Below, one piece after another: positions 31,839 through 41,824 of a DNA stretch of 54,179 nt. Origin of the DNA: an uncultured Acidobacteriaceae bacterium (GTDB taxonomy: Bacteria > Acidobacteriota > Terriglobia > Terriglobales > Acidobacteriaceae); contig CAIMKZ010000019.1 of NCBI GenBank assembly GCA_903842065.1, positions 1 through 54,179 on the forward strand, written 5' to 3'. The notes beneath the pieces are model-generated. The model worked only from the letters and a program-made list of their open reading frames with translations, made no database searches and was not told the origin of the DNA. The translations under genes were made by a program, and so were the position numbers. Position 1 is the stretch's first letter, and each line of letters opens with the position of its first letter.

Positions 31839-34514
31839 TTAGATCCTCTCCAGATTCGCGAACTTCTCCATCAGCTTCTTCAAGCCGTGGCGGGGGAAGA
31901 TGACGGTGAGTTTGGTGTCTTCGCCTGAGCCCTCACGCATAACTATCTGGCCCTCGCCGTACTTGGCGTGGCGCACTTTCTGACCCTGCCTTAAACCCTT
32001 CGCGCCCTTTGTTTCAGGTACATCCATAGTCGGCCTCACAATTGTGCTCGGACGCGAACCGGGCCGTGCACCAAAGAACCGCGCAATGTTATCGATCGAA
32101 TTTTTGTCCGGGCCCGGTGCCTTGCCGGGCGCACCTGCGCGCGGCGTGGGAATCTCCTGGCTCTCATCTTCGTAGTTGTAGTGGCGGCTCTCGTCGCCCT
32201 CGCTGAAGCGGCCGGCGCGGCGGTTCTTGCCGTATGCGCCGCTATAACCCGGTGTGGACCACGCAGGGCTGTTGCCTCCCAGATTCTCGATCAGCGCCGG
32301 AGGAACCTCTTCAAGGAACCGCGAGGGAATGCTGGCCTCGGGCGCGTCGTTGCCGTAGCGGCGCCGATAGTGGGCGCGGGTCAGGATCAGGTTCTTCATC
32401 GCCCGCGTCATGCCTACGTAGCAGAGGCGGCGCTCCTCTTCAAGCTCGTCGGGGCTGTTCAGCGTGCGCGAGTGCGGGAAGAGACCCTCTTCAAGACCGG
32501 CGAGAAACACCAGCGGAAACTCCAGACCCTTGGCGGCGTGCAGCGTCATCAGCGTCACGCGCGCATCGGGATCGTACTGGTCGGAGTCGCTGGCCAGGGC
32601 CGCATGGTCGAGGAAGTCCGCCAGCGTCTCGCCGCGGGCTTCGGCGTCGTGTGCCGCGTTGGCAAGTTCCTTCAGGTTTTCGATACGGCTGACCGTCTCG
32701 GGCGTTCCCTCGGTCTCAAGGGCCTTGATGTATCCCGAACGGTCGTTGATAAAGCGGATCAGTTCCGGCAGAGTGGCTGCGTCGCCGGGGTCGCGGAATG
32801 TCTTTTTGTCATCCTGCCCCGAATCCTTCGACGGTTCTGCTGTTTCCTCTGCCTGCTTCTGCGGCATCTTCAGGAACGGCCGCTTCTGGGTTTCCTTGAA
32901 GGGCGAAAAGTGCGAGGCGTCAAGCAATGCCATCTGGCTGTAGTCGCCGCCAAAGCTCGTATCGGCAGCTTCTTCCTCTACTTCTGCGCCAAACGAGAAA
33001 TCTGTATCGCCCGCGTCAATCGCGGCCACATCGGCAGAGAGCTTGCCGGCGAAGTCGGGGTCCATCATCGCCTGCGCGTCCAGAATCATGTGCCGGAAGG
33101 AGTCCAGCGCCGACGCGGCACGCGGCGGAATCAGCCGGTCGCGGACAGCAACCTCGATCGCCTCCCACATAGACCGGCCGGTCTCAAGCGCGATCCGCTC
33201 CACCGTCTCAAGCGAGGTCTTGCCGATGCCCCGCACCGGCGTATTCACCACGCGGTTCAGAGCCATCGAGTCGTGCGGATTGCGTACCAGCCGCAGGTAG
33301 CCGAGCAGATCCTTGATCTCGGCGCGCTCGTAAAAGCTGAAGCCGCCAACCATGGTGTACGAGATGTTGTACCGGCGCAGAGCCTCTTCCACCAGCCGCG
33401 ACTGCGAGTTGGTCCTATACAGCACCGCGCAATGGCGCTCCCCGCGCTCTTCTGTTTCGGACGAGTCTTGTGCCCGTAGATATGTCTGAATCTTATCGGC
33501 GATAAACAGCGCCTCGTTCTCGCCGTCGGGAGCTTCGTAGTAGCCGATCTTGGAGCCGCCCTGCTGTTCGGTCCACAGCTTCTTGCCCTTGCGCTTCAGG
33601 TTGTTGGCAACCACGGCGCCGGCCGCCTCAAGAATGATCTGTGTCGAGCGGTAGTTCTGTTCAAGACGAATGATGGTGGCGTTCGGAAAGTCCTGCTCAA
33701 ACTCCAGAATATTGCGAATGTCCGCGCCGCGCCAGGAGTAGATGCTCTGGTCCTCGTCGCCCACCGCGCAGACGTTCTTGTGCGCGCCGGCGAGCAGCTT
33801 CATCAGCTCGTACTGGGGGCGGTTGGTGTCCTGATACTCGTCTACCAGCAGATAGCGATACCGCCGCTGGTAGCGCTCTCTTACTTCCGCCGAAGACTTG
33901 AGCAACCGCGCCGCCTCAAGCAGCAGGTCGTCGAAGTCCATCGCGTTGTTTTTGCCGAGTTCGGTCTGGTACTGCTTGTAGATGTGCGCGATGCGCTCGC
34001 TGTTCGGGTCTTTGGACGAGAGAAAATAATCCTGGGGATCGACCATATGGTTCTTGGCCCAGGAGATCTTGCCCAGCACGGTGCGCGGCGTGAGCTGCTT
34101 GGTGTCCAGCCCCATCCGCTTCATCACCTGCTTCACGATGCCCTGCTGATCGTTCTCGTCAAAGATGGCGAAGTTCCGCGTCAGCCCCTTGCCGCCGATC
34201 TGCAACGCCTCAACGTCGCGCCGCAGGATGCGCACACACAGCGAGTGGAAGGTGGCGATGAGCGGCTTGGCCAGCGCCGAGTGTCCGAGCAGCTTGTTGA
34301 CGCGCTCGCCCATCTCCGCTGAGGCCTTGTTGGTAAAGGTGACGGCGAGGATGGAGTCGGGCGCGACGCCGCGCTCCTCGATGAGCCATGCGATGCGGTG
34401 GGTAATGACGCGCGTCTTGCCCGAGCCCGCTCCGGCAAGAATCAGCAGCGGCCCCTCGGTGGTTTCAACCGCGGCGCGCTGTTCGGGATTCAGATTGGCA
34501 AGCAGAGAATGCAA
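31839..34514 (-). CDS. UvrD/PcrA-type DNA helicase
   Basis: An SF1A 3'-5' helicase of 891 residues for repair and replication restart. Motifs in order: Walker A GAGSGKTRVITHRIAW, TFTNKASAEM (Ia), VDEYQDTNRPQYELMKLL (II), VGDEDQSIYSWRGADI (III), LEQNYRS (IV), TLHAAKGLEFPLVFLAG (V) and YVGMTRA (VI). The C-terminal PcrA/UvrD Tudor-like segment GQKVRHAKYGEGQIV is present. It is longer than the usual 720-780 residues, mainly because of an acidic low-complexity insert at about residues 485-578. Confidence 0.95.
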   Translation of the reverse strand: MHSLLANLNPEQRAAVETTEGPLLILAGAGSGKTRVITHRIAWLIEERGVAPDSILAVTFTNKASAEMGERVNKLLGHSALAKPLIATFHSLCVRILRRDVEALQIGGKGLTRNFAIFDENDQQGIVKQVMKRMGLDTKQLTPRTVLGKISWAKNHMVDPQDYFLSSKDPNSERIAHIYKQYQTELGKNNAMDFDDLLLEAARLLKSSAEVRERYQRRYRYLLVDEYQDTNRPQYELMKLLAGAHKNVCAVGDEDQSIYSWRGADIRNILEFEQDFPNATIIRLEQNYRSTQIILEAAGAVVANNLKRKGKKLWTEQQGGSKIGYYEAPDGENEALFIADKIQTYLRAQDSSETEERGERHCAVLYRTNSQSRLVEEALRRYNISYTMVGGFSFYERAEIKDLLGYLRLVRNPHDSMALNRVVNTPVRGIGKTSLETVERIALETGRSMWEAIEVAVRDRLIPPRAASALDSFRHMILDAQAMMDPDFAGKLSADVAAIDAGDTDFSFGAEVEEEAADTSFGGDYSQMALLDASHFSPFKETQKRPFLKMPQKQAEETAEPSKDSGQDDKKTFRDPGDAATLPELIRFINDRSGYIKALETEGTPETVSRIENLKELANAAHDAEARGETLADFLDHAALASDSDQYDPDARVTLMTLHAAKGLEFPLVFLAGLEEGLFPHSRTLNSPDELEEERRLCYVGMTRAMKNLILTRAHYRRRYGNDAPEASIPSRFLEEVPPALIENLGGNSPAWSTPGYSGAYGKNRRAGRFSEGDESRHYNYEDESQEIPTPRAGAPGKAPGPDKNSIDNIARFFGARPGSRPSTIVRPTMDVPETKGAKGLRQGQKVRHAKYGEGQIVMREGSGEDTKLTVIFPRHGLKKLMEKFANLERI

Positions 34515-34570
34515 GATGGGAACCAGACGCGGATTTTTCCGAGAATGTTGAAGAAGCTGTTGTTTTGAAA

Positions 34571-34626
34571 GGGCACGACTTCATTCGTGCCGTAAAGGCC
34601 TGCAAAAGCAATTGGGCTTTAGCCCC
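34571..34626. repeat. Pair of short intergenic hairpins
   Basis: GGCACGA (34572-34578) pairs with TCGTGCC (34585-34591), and 22 bases on GGGCT pairs with AGCCC around 34614-34625. Both lie in the divergent spacer between the helicase and the LOG-family gene. The pairing and A-rich linker look like a dispersed intergenic element. Confidence 0.5.
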
Positions 34627-34732
34627 TGAGGGACGATGTTGTTACTGGCTTGTCGGAATATTGAACTTCCTTCGTCCATTTTATCGCCTTGCCTCATTCC
34701 TCGCGCCCCGTCCCGCGCTATCCTGAATCTCG

Positions 34733-35296
34733 ATGAACACAAACAGCAATCCTCTCAGCCGCATCGGCGTCTACTGCGCATCCGCAATTGGAACCAACCC
34801 GGCCTTTCGCGCCGAAGCTGAAGCGATGGGCAGCGCCATCGCCCAGGCCGGTCTGGGGCTGGTCTACGGCGGCTCCGGCCGCGGATTGATGGGTGTTCTG
34901 GCCGACGCTGCCCTCGCAGGCGGGGCTGAAGTCATCGGCGTGCTGCCCAGCGCGCTGGACGGCCGCGAGATCGGTCACACCGGCCTTACGCGGCTTGAAC
35001 TCGTCTCTACCATGCACGAGCGGAAAGCGCGCATCAACGAACTTTCCGACGCTTTAATTGCCCTGCCCGGCGGCTACGGGACTCTGGACGAGCTGATGGA
35101 GGCCGTCACCTGGGCGCAGATCGGCATCCACCGCAAGCCCTGCATCGTGGTCAATACGCTCGGCTACTGGGACGGCCTGCTCGCATTCCTCGACACGGCG
35201 GTGGAGCAGGGCTTCATTACCCCGGAAAACCGCGCACTGCTACGCCTGACAGCGAACTCAGAAGAGGCGCTAAAGTTGGCGCGGGAACTCGCCTAG
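34733..35296 (+). CDS. LOG-family phosphoribohydrolase
   Basis: A 187-residue Rossmann-like protein of the TIGR00730/LOG family (once called lysine decarboxylase-like). Diagnostic motifs are GGSGRGLMGVLADAAL and LPGGYGTLDELMEAVTW, i.e. PGGxGTxxE. Members remove ribose 5'-phosphate from cytokinin nucleotides or from AMP-type substrates. The motif residues are intact. Convergent with the cytochrome c gene, with a hairpin terminator between. Confidence 0.92.
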   Translation: MNTNSNPLSRIGVYCASAIGTNPAFRAEAEAMGSAIAQAGLGLVYGGSGRGLMGVLADAALAGGAEVIGVLPSALDGREIGHTGLTRLELVSTMHERKARINELSDALIALPGGYGTLDELMEAVTWAQIGIHRKPCIVVNTLGYWDGLLAFLDTAVEQGFITPENRALLRLTANSEEALKLARELA

Positions 35297-35326
35297 AGAA
35301 TCAAATTGCAAAGGGAAGATGGTCTG

Positions 35327-35354
35327 GCGGCAGGTGAGGCTTGGCACCTGCCGC
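35327..35354. terminator. Hairpin terminator between convergent genes
   Basis: A perfect 10-bp stem, GCGGCAGGTG at 35327-35336 and CACCTGCCGC at 35345-35354, with an 8-base loop. It lies 30 bases after the LOG gene and 20 bases after the cytochrome c gene on the other strand, so it can serve both. There is no long T-run on either side. Confidence 0.6.
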
Positions 35355-35374
35355 GGAACGGAAGAGACTTCCTG

Positions 35375-35806
35375 CTACTTGGCCGGGGCGGCTGGCTTTG
35401 ACATGTTGCGCAGGTAGATGACGATGTTCCAGACCTCGTTGTCCTTGGCGCGGCCCGCGTCTTCGGCAGGCATCTTGTCTTTGCCGTTGCGAATGATGTT
35501 GAAGATGTCCTGGTCAGAGAGGGCGCTCATGGAGTTCGCGTCGGTCATGTCGGCCAGTTTCAGACCCATGCTGCTGGCTACGTCGGTCTTGCCGTTGCCG
35601 TTGTCGTTGTGGCACAAGGCACAGTCGATTGAATAGAGTTCCTTGGCCTTGGCCTGGGATTCGGCCGTCGGCTTGACAGGGTTCTTTACCGCCGGAGCAG
35701 TAGCGGTTGCGGACGGGGCGGAGCTCTGTGGCGCCTGGCTCACGCCGGCCAGTGCGGCTAGTGCAACCATCGCTCCCGCGAAGATATATCCAACTGACTT
35801 CAACAT
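35375..35806 (-). CDS. Exported mono-heme cytochrome c
   Basis: A 143-residue protein starting at the ATG at 35806, which has GGAG nine bases upstream; the frame remains open to 35905 without signal-peptide features. The signal peptide (about 1-24) is followed by a Pro/Ser/Ala-rich linker. The heme c site is CALCHNDNG and the axial Met is probably that in DKMPAED, as in class I cytochromes c. The C-terminal helix is NEVWNIVIYLRNM. It likely shuttles electrons in the periplasm. Confidence 0.9.
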   Translation of the reverse strand: MLKSVGYIFAGAMVALAALAGVSQAPQSSAPSATATAPAVKNPVKPTAESQAKAKELYSIDCALCHNDNGNGKTDVASSMGLKLADMTDANSMSALSDQDIFNIIRNGKDKMPAEDAGRAKDNEVWNIVIYLRNMSKPAAPAK

Positions 35807-35974
35807 GACAGCACTCCAACTCGGCGATCGCCTGCTTACAGGCACAAACAAATCGACGAAGTTATCTTGCCACGAATTATAGGCCGGATTTTGTCTTCGG
35901 AGCACGAGAATTCGCGCCGGGGGAGTGGCAAACGATAGTCGGTGCGAAAATCAACCAGTGCCGCAAACAAATGT

Positions 35975-37186
35975 TCAGCGCGAGAGACGGTCCAGTCTTC
36001 CGTCGCGCAGGCGGAAGCGCTCGCCTCGCCAAACGACCGTATTGCCGGCAAAACCGGCGACCCACAGCCCGAAGGCGACAAGATCGCGCAAGGGCAGCAA
36101 CCACAGCCACGAGACAACTTCGATGTCGGAGAGCGCCTCGACACCAACGGTGATGGCCATCGCCAGCCGCTGGCCAAGGCTCAGAGCCAGCAGCCACAGG
36201 CTCCAGTGGTTCAGCCCGCTGGCCAGCACATTCACTACGGCCCAGGCGAATCCGTGGGTAAAGATCAGCCCCAGGTAACCGCCTGGCCGCGCGTCGCGCA
36301 CGGTGCGCAGCCAGCGCAACTGGTGGTCGATGAATCCGCGCCAACTGTACTCCGGAACCGCCGTCTCGACCACGTCGGCGCAAAGTTCGACGCGGAAACC
36401 GGCCGCGGCGATACGCGCGCCCAGCTCGTAGTCGTCGGCCAGCTGGTCCACGAGCGGAGTGAGGCCGCCGATGGCGTCCAGCGCCTCGCGCCTCACGGCC
36501 AGCGTGGAGCCAAGCCCGTAGTGCAGCCCGCGCTCGACCACGCGAGCCAGCAGCACCGAGGCCATGAAGTCCGTAGCAATGCCAAGCGCCTCAAGCCGCG
36601 CCGGAAGTCCGGCCGGCAACGCGCCGTGAGCGCGACCGCGATAGAGCGCCGTTACCAGGCCCACGGGCTTTCCGCTGCCTTCGCGATTGAACTCAAAACC
36701 GGCAACCACGCGCTCAAGATAGCGAGGGCTGACCGTGATGTCGGAGTCGTTGATGAGCAGAATTTCGTGGCGCGCATGACGGGCAAGCTGCACCAGTGTG
36801 CTGACCTTGCCGTTGGCTCCAAGCTGCTCAGGACACTCGATCAGCGAGATCGGGATGGAAGGGAACTCGCCCTTGAGTTGCTCGACCGCGGCAGCGGCAG
36901 GATCAGCCAGCGACTGTACGCCGAAGAGCAGTTCGAAGGGGCCGGAATACTTCTGGCGGCAGTGGCTGCGAAAGGCATCGATCATTCCGGGATCGAGTCC
37001 CTTGAGCGACTTGAGGATGCTGACGCCAATCTGAGTCTGCGGAGCCGCTGCAATGCTCAGCATCCCTTTGCGGCGGATGCGCAGATATGCGCGGGTTGCA
37101 AGCATCACCGCGATGAAATAGCCCAGACCCGCAACGGCGAGAACCGCAGTCGCGATCACCAGGGCGCGGACTAGCAGGTGGAGCAT
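35975..37186 (-). CDS. Membrane glycosyltransferase family 2, HpnI-like
   Basis: A 403-residue processive-type glycosyltransferase with an N-terminal helix (about 5-30), a GT-A catalytic domain and three C-terminal helices. Key residues are the DxD-like NDSDI, the acid in ADDYELG and the QLRWLRT version of Q(Q/R)xRW. This D,D,D,QxxRW layout and the topology match ceramide glucosyltransferase and the hopanoid enzyme HpnI, which adds N-acetylglucosamine to bacteriohopanetetrol. No other hopanoid genes are in the window, so the acceptor remains inferred. Confidence 0.8.
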   Translation of the reverse strand: MLHLLVRALVIATAVLAVAGLGYFIAVMLATRAYLRIRRKGMLSIAAAPQTQIGVSILKSLKGLDPGMIDAFRSHCRQKYSGPFELLFGVQSLADPAAAAVEQLKGEFPSIPISLIECPEQLGANGKVSTLVQLARHARHEILLINDSDITVSPRYLERVVAGFEFNREGSGKPVGLVTALYRGRAHGALPAGLPARLEALGIATDFMASVLLARVVERGLHYGLGSTLAVRREALDAIGGLTPLVDQLADDYELGARIAAAGFRVELCADVVETAVPEYSWRGFIDHQLRWLRTVRDARPGGYLGLIFTHGFAWAVVNVLASGLNHWSLWLLALSLGQRLAMAITVGVEALSDIEVVSWLWLLPLRDLVAFGLWVAGFAGNTVVWRGERFRLRDGRLDRLSR

Positions 37187-37197
37187 GTCGCTAGTCT

Positions 37198-37264
37198 ACA
37201 GTTGTCAGTTGTCAGCGAATCCTGTGCGGGGTGCTGATAACTGACAACTGACAGCTGACAACTG
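37198..37264. repeat. 7-nt tandem repeats in two facing arms
   Basis: The left arm at 37198-37216 repeats AGTTGTC. The right arm at 37233-37264 repeats CTGATAA, CTGACAA, CTGACAG and CTGACAA, its complement. The arms can form a hairpin of about 19 bp with a 16-base loop, in the 80-bp gap between the MacB-type permease and the HpnI-like gene. Confidence 0.8.
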
Positions 37265-37266
37265 CC

Positions 37267-38523
37267 TTACTCGTACCTGAGCGCCTCGATGGGATCGAGG
37301 TTGGCTGCCTTCCATGCCGGATAGATGCCGAAGACCAGTCCGATGGCGACGGACACCACCAGCGCGATCATGACCCAGAGCCAGGAGAGGGCGGCGTGCA
37401 GGAACGAGACCGCGAAGTGCAGGATGAGCGTGAACAGCGCGCCGAAGAAGATGCCGAGCAGTCCGCCGATGAGGCAAAGCACAATAGCCTCCAGCGTGAA
37501 CTGGAGCAGGATCACCTTGCGGCTGGCGCCGATGGCCTTGCGTACGCCGATCTCGCGGGTGCGCTCGGTAACGCTGACCAGCATGATGTTCATTACGCCC
37601 ACGCCGCCGACCATGAGGCCCACGCAGGAGACGGCCACCATGAACAGGAACAGTCCGCCGGTGATCTGGTTCCAGAGCCGGGTGAGCGACTCGGGGCCGA
37701 AGATGGCGAAGTTGTCGTCCTGTTCGGTGCGCAGGCCGCGATGGATGCGCAGCAGCTCCCGGATCTCCTCTGTGACCAGTTCCTTATTTGCCGGGTTGTC
37801 GTACTTGATTACTACCCAGTAATCGGTGATCTCGGGGTGAATCTTGTGGAAGGTCTCGAGGGGAAAGTAGATGGAGTTGTCCTGGGTATTGCGCCCGCTG
37901 CCGAAGGGCTGGGGCTGAAGGTCCATCACTCCGATGATCTGGAATACCTCACCGCTGCACTCGATCTCCTGGCCGACGGGCGATTCGCCGGGGAAGAGGT
38001 CCTCGGCGGCGTCGTGGCCCAGAATGGCGACGTTGGCGGCGCGCTCCTCTTCCGAGGGCGTCCACATGCGGCCGTCGATCAGCTCGATATCCTGCACTCT
38101 GGTGACTTCGGTAGTGGCGCCACTCAGGATGGTGTTCTGGATCTTATGGTTACCGTGCTTCAGCGAAACGTTGCCGAGGCCGGTCTGAAAGTTCTGGTAG
38201 GTAAGTTCGGGATCGACCGAGGTTACATGGGGGAGATTTCGCATAGCTACGGCGTCGTCGTAGCTGACCTTCTTGCGGTTGAGCTCCTCGGTAGTGGGCC
38301 GGTGGCCGAAGGGCTCGAAGTGGTAGACCCAGAGCACGTTCGTTCCCAGCTTGTTGACGAATTGGTCGATGTTGGAGTTCAGCCCGTTGATGGCCGAGGA
38401 GATGAGGATGACGGTCGAGATGCCGATGAGAATGCCGAGGATGGTGAGCGCCGAGCGCAGCTTGTTGGCTCGCAGGGTGGAGAGTGCCATGCGGATCGAT
38501 TCCTGGCTTTCGTGCAGTCGCAT
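37267..38523 (-). CDS. MacB/FtsX-type ABC permease
   Basis: A 418-residue permease from the ATG at 38523. It begins SIRMALSTLRANKLRSALTILG, the standard MacB-family opening, with TM1 next. A large periplasmic MacB_PCD domain runs to about residue 285. The last three helices contain GVMNIMLVSVTERTREIGVRKAIGA, the ATPase-coupling segment, and end IYPAWKAANLDPIEALRYE. It starts two bases after the stop of a paralogous permease. Neither has an ATPase nearby. Confidence 0.92.
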   Translation of the reverse strand: MRLHESQESIRMALSTLRANKLRSALTILGILIGISTVILISSAINGLNSNIDQFVNKLGTNVLWVYHFEPFGHRPTTEELNRKKVSYDDAVAMRNLPHVTSVDPELTYQNFQTGLGNVSLKHGNHKIQNTILSGATTEVTRVQDIELIDGRMWTPSEEERAANVAILGHDAAEDLFPGESPVGQEIECSGEVFQIIGVMDLQPQPFGSGRNTQDNSIYFPLETFHKIHPEITDYWVVIKYDNPANKELVTEEIRELLRIHRGLRTEQDDNFAIFGPESLTRLWNQITGGLFLFMVAVSCVGLMVGGVGVMNIMLVSVTERTREIGVRKAIGASRKVILLQFTLEAIVLCLIGGLLGIFFGALFTLILHFAVSFLHAALSWLWVMIALVVSVAIGLVFGIYPAWKAANLDPIEALRYE

Positions 38524-38525
38524 GG

Positions 38526-39752
<1,227 letters not shown>

Positions 39753-39915
39753 GGCTCCTGTGCCTGCGGTGCGTATCCGGCTCGATGCCGGTTTTGCCCT
39801 GTCCTCACAGTGTACGGAAACAGGGGCCGGGGGACGCACGCGGTCCCATATCTGGTAATACGCATCCGGCCGGAATTGGTTCCCTGGAGCCTTTCCGGGA
39901 TAGGGGATCTCGGAC

Positions 39916-40347
39916 TTAGCCGGAGCTGCCGAAGCCCTTTTCTGCCCGGGCAGAGGCCTCGAGGGTGTCGATCTCCTCGACCGGACCGGTCAGGACGGGA
40001 ACCGGCACCATCTGGGCGATCTTGTCGCCGGCCTTGATGGTAATGGCTGCCTCGCCAAGGTTGGTCATGACGATCAGGACCTCGCCGCGGTAGCCGGAGT
40101 CGATTACGCCGCCGGTTGTGGCCAGCCCTTTGGCGGCCATGGACGAGCGGTCGCGAACCAGAAGCCCCAGCGGCGAGCCAGTTCTGGGATCGCGGGCCTC
40201 GACGGCGATGCCGGTTCGCAGCCGTACCGTATTTCTCGGGCGAAGGACCGCACCCTTAAGTGCAAAGACGTCGTAGCCGAGGTCCTCGCCCGGATGGGCA
40301 ACTTCGGGAAGGCGGGCCGAGGGGTCCAGTCGTTTGACACGGAGCAT
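39916..40347 (-). CDS. dut: dUTP diphosphatase (dUTPase)
   Basis: A 143-residue trimeric dUTPase that hydrolyses dUTP to dUMP and keeps uracil out of DNA. Motif 1 is EDLGYDVFAL, motif 2 VRDRSSMAAKGL, motif 3 GGVIDSGYRGEVLIVM with the catalytic Asp, motif 4 GDKIAQMVPVPV, and motif 5 the C-terminal arm EKGFGSSG. All five are complete. The start is an ATG with the segment KRLDPSARLP, usual for the family. Confidence 0.94.
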   Translation of the reverse strand: MLRVKRLDPSARLPEVAHPGEDLGYDVFALKGAVLRPRNTVRLRTGIAVEARDPRTGSPLGLLVRDRSSMAAKGLATTGGVIDSGYRGEVLIVMTNLGEAAITIKAGDKIAQMVPVPVLTGPVEEIDTLEASARAEKGFGSSG

Positions 40348-40396
40348 GTATCGATCCTAAGGCACGAGTGCGGCCGCGATGCCGCCAAATGAAAAA

Positions 40397-40427
40397 GGAG
40401 GGCGACCGCCGCAGCGATGCGCCCTCC
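40397..40427 (-). terminator. Intrinsic terminator (copy 1)
   Basis: GGAGGGCG at 40397-40404 and CGCCCTCC at 40420-40427 form a stem that on the minus strand is followed by TTTTTC. It lies 50 bases upstream of dut. Since the nearest minus-strand gene already has its own terminator, copy 2, this one may end a short transcript arising in between. Confidence 0.7.
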
Positions 40428-40585
40428 ATAATCGTGTCCACTTGGGACACCAGGGAGCAGCGGGCCGGACACCCGCTGCAACAGGGTATACGCAGAGCAG
40501 CGCTGATTTGTTCACGGATTCCGCAACTCGAACTGCCGAGGAGTACCGTCAGCGCTTTGCCCGGACCAGCGCGACGCAAGAAAAA
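40428..40585. other. Structured spacer between twin terminators
   Basis: No gene is supported in these 158 bases. They contain two good hairpins: GTGTCC-ACTTG-GGACAC at 40434-40450 and CAGCGGG-CCGGACA-CCCGCTG near 40458-40478. On the minus strand they would be followed by terminator copy 1. A small RNA of about 150 nt is possible; no promoter could be recognised with confidence. Confidence 0.35.
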
Positions 40586-40617
40586 GGAGGGCGACCGCCG
40601 AAGCGATTTTGCCCTCC
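40586..40617 (-). terminator. Intrinsic terminator (copy 2)
   Basis: GGAGGGC at 40586-40592 and GCCCTCC at 40611-40617 form a stem, followed by TTTTTC on the minus strand. It begins 42 bases after the stop codon of the small secreted protein gene, for which it is the natural terminator. The loop side and stem are nearly the same as in copy 1 (GACCGCCG, AGCGAT shared). Confidence 0.85.
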
Positions 40618-40658
40618 AGGTTGCCGTTGTGGCTTGTCAGCAGAGAAAGAGCGTGCGC

Positions 40659-41057
40659 CTAATTCTCTCCGCCCGTAATCTGAATCTCCGCTTCCCGCGA
40701 GTGCGAGTACTTGGTGTCGAGCCGGGCTGTGATGCGGGAGCCGGCCTGGACCGTGCGCAGCACATGGCTGCTGCCGAAGTTGTCGAACGTAAGGATCACG
40801 CGTCCTTCAGCGGGCTTATCCACGCCGGGACCGGTGATCCAGCCAAATGCCGCCGAGTTGCCTTCGAGCGCCACGGTGTTGAGCCGTTCGTCATGCCGCA
40901 CCTGGTATTCGCCGGCAGGCATTGTCTTGCCATCCACGATAAAGTCGAACGGAACCTGAACCTTGCATGGCGCTGAAGCCAGCACGGGCTGAGCGGTGAA
41001 GACTGCGACCGCCAGAACTGCCGGGGCCAGAAACATTGAGTAAAGATTGATCCGCAT
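40659..41057 (-). CDS. Small exported protein, unknown
   Basis: A 132-residue protein with a strong ribosome site, AGGAGGT, in front of the ATG. The signal peptide (about 1-27) ends at VLASAP. The mature part has VQVPFDFIVDGKTMPAGEYQV and RVILTFDNFGSSHVL, with beta-strand character and a single Cys near the new N-terminus. I have seen no motif for an enzyme. A wHTH regulator gene lies 63 bases upstream on the same strand. Confidence 0.75.
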   Translation of the reverse strand: MRINLYSMFLAPAVLAVAVFTAQPVLASAPCKVQVPFDFIVDGKTMPAGEYQVRHDERLNTVALEGNSAAFGWITGPGVDKPAEGRVILTFDNFGSSHVLRTVQAGSRITARLDTKYSHSREAEIQITGGEN

Positions 41058-41120
41058 GTTAAGTACCTCCTGACTGAAAGATAGGTACGGATCGCACCGA
41101 TCAAAGTTGTCAAATCCGCG

Positions 41121-41645
41121 TCAAGAAGATGTCAAACTTTCCGCGTCGGCCGCGGCCATGCGCGCGGCGACCAGCGCCTGGCGAAGAGTGAGGATCGTCT
41201 CAGCCGAGCGGTCGTGGGCCTCGAGCACGCGCAGGGCGCGCTCCAGCAGATCCGCCGCCTGGCTCACAAGTTCGACATCGTGCGTGTCGTCTCGATCGGT
41301 TCCGGAAGAAGCCGATGCATCACTCTGCGCGTGCGGCGCATTCTCAATGACCGTCGGCACAAAGCAGTAGCCGCGTTTGGGAAGCGTCTGAATGAATTGC
41401 GGATGAGCGGGATCGTCGCCAAGGATGCGGCGCAGATCCAATATGTAGGTGCGCAGGATCGGCATCTGCACGTAAGTGTCGGGCCATAACGCTTTGAGCA
41501 GTTCTTTATGAGTGATGAGCCTGCCGGGGTTGTCGACCAGATAACGCAGCACGGCGAAGGGTTTGGGCGGGAGGAATATCTTCTCGCCCTCGCGCCACAG
41601 GCACTCGTTCGCCGTATCGAGCACAAAACTCTCAAACTGCTTCAA
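41121..41645 (-). CDS. wHTH transcriptional regulator, Trans_reg_C type without receiver
   Basis: About 174 residues from the TTG at 41645, which has GGAGG nine bases upstream; the longer frame to 41804 is rich in Pro/Arg and unlikely coding. The first 100 residues are an OmpR-type winged helix (KQFESFVLDTANECLW to TLPKRGYCFVP), as in CadC/ToxR-like factors. The rest is a helical segment (about 125-170) without membrane span, possibly for dimerisation. It may control the secreted-protein gene directly downstream. Confidence 0.85.
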   Translation of the reverse strand: MKQFESFVLDTANECLWREGEKIFLPPKPFAVLRYLVDNPGRLITHKELLKALWPDTYVQMPILRTYILDLRRILGDDPAHPQFIQTLPKRGYCFVPTVIENAPHAQSDASASSGTDRDDTHDVELVSQAADLLERALRVLEAHDRSAETILTLRQALVAARMAAADAESLTSS

Positions 41646-41824
41646 GGCCGTGGTCCTCCACGCAGATGGTTGCGGGCAGCAGCTACGGAGCACTGCGCCC
41701 GGCAGCCGTCTGGATGGAGATACGGCAGATTGGGTGGTTTGGTTCACGGACCGTGCCGGAGGCGGGCAAAAATGGCCAGCCCCGGCAAGGGATGGTTCCC
41801 TCACCAGGGCTGTCGTTGCAATTC

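Noticed and set aside
32181..33479. Plus-strand frame of over 400 codons opposite the UvrD helicase
   Set aside because: All helicase motifs are on the minus strand; the opposite frame lacks recognisable features.
41646..41804. N-terminal extension of the wHTH regulator
   Set aside because: The extension is rich in Pro, Ser and Arg, has no conserved pattern, and a TTG with a good GGAGG lies exactly at the start of the winged-helix domain.
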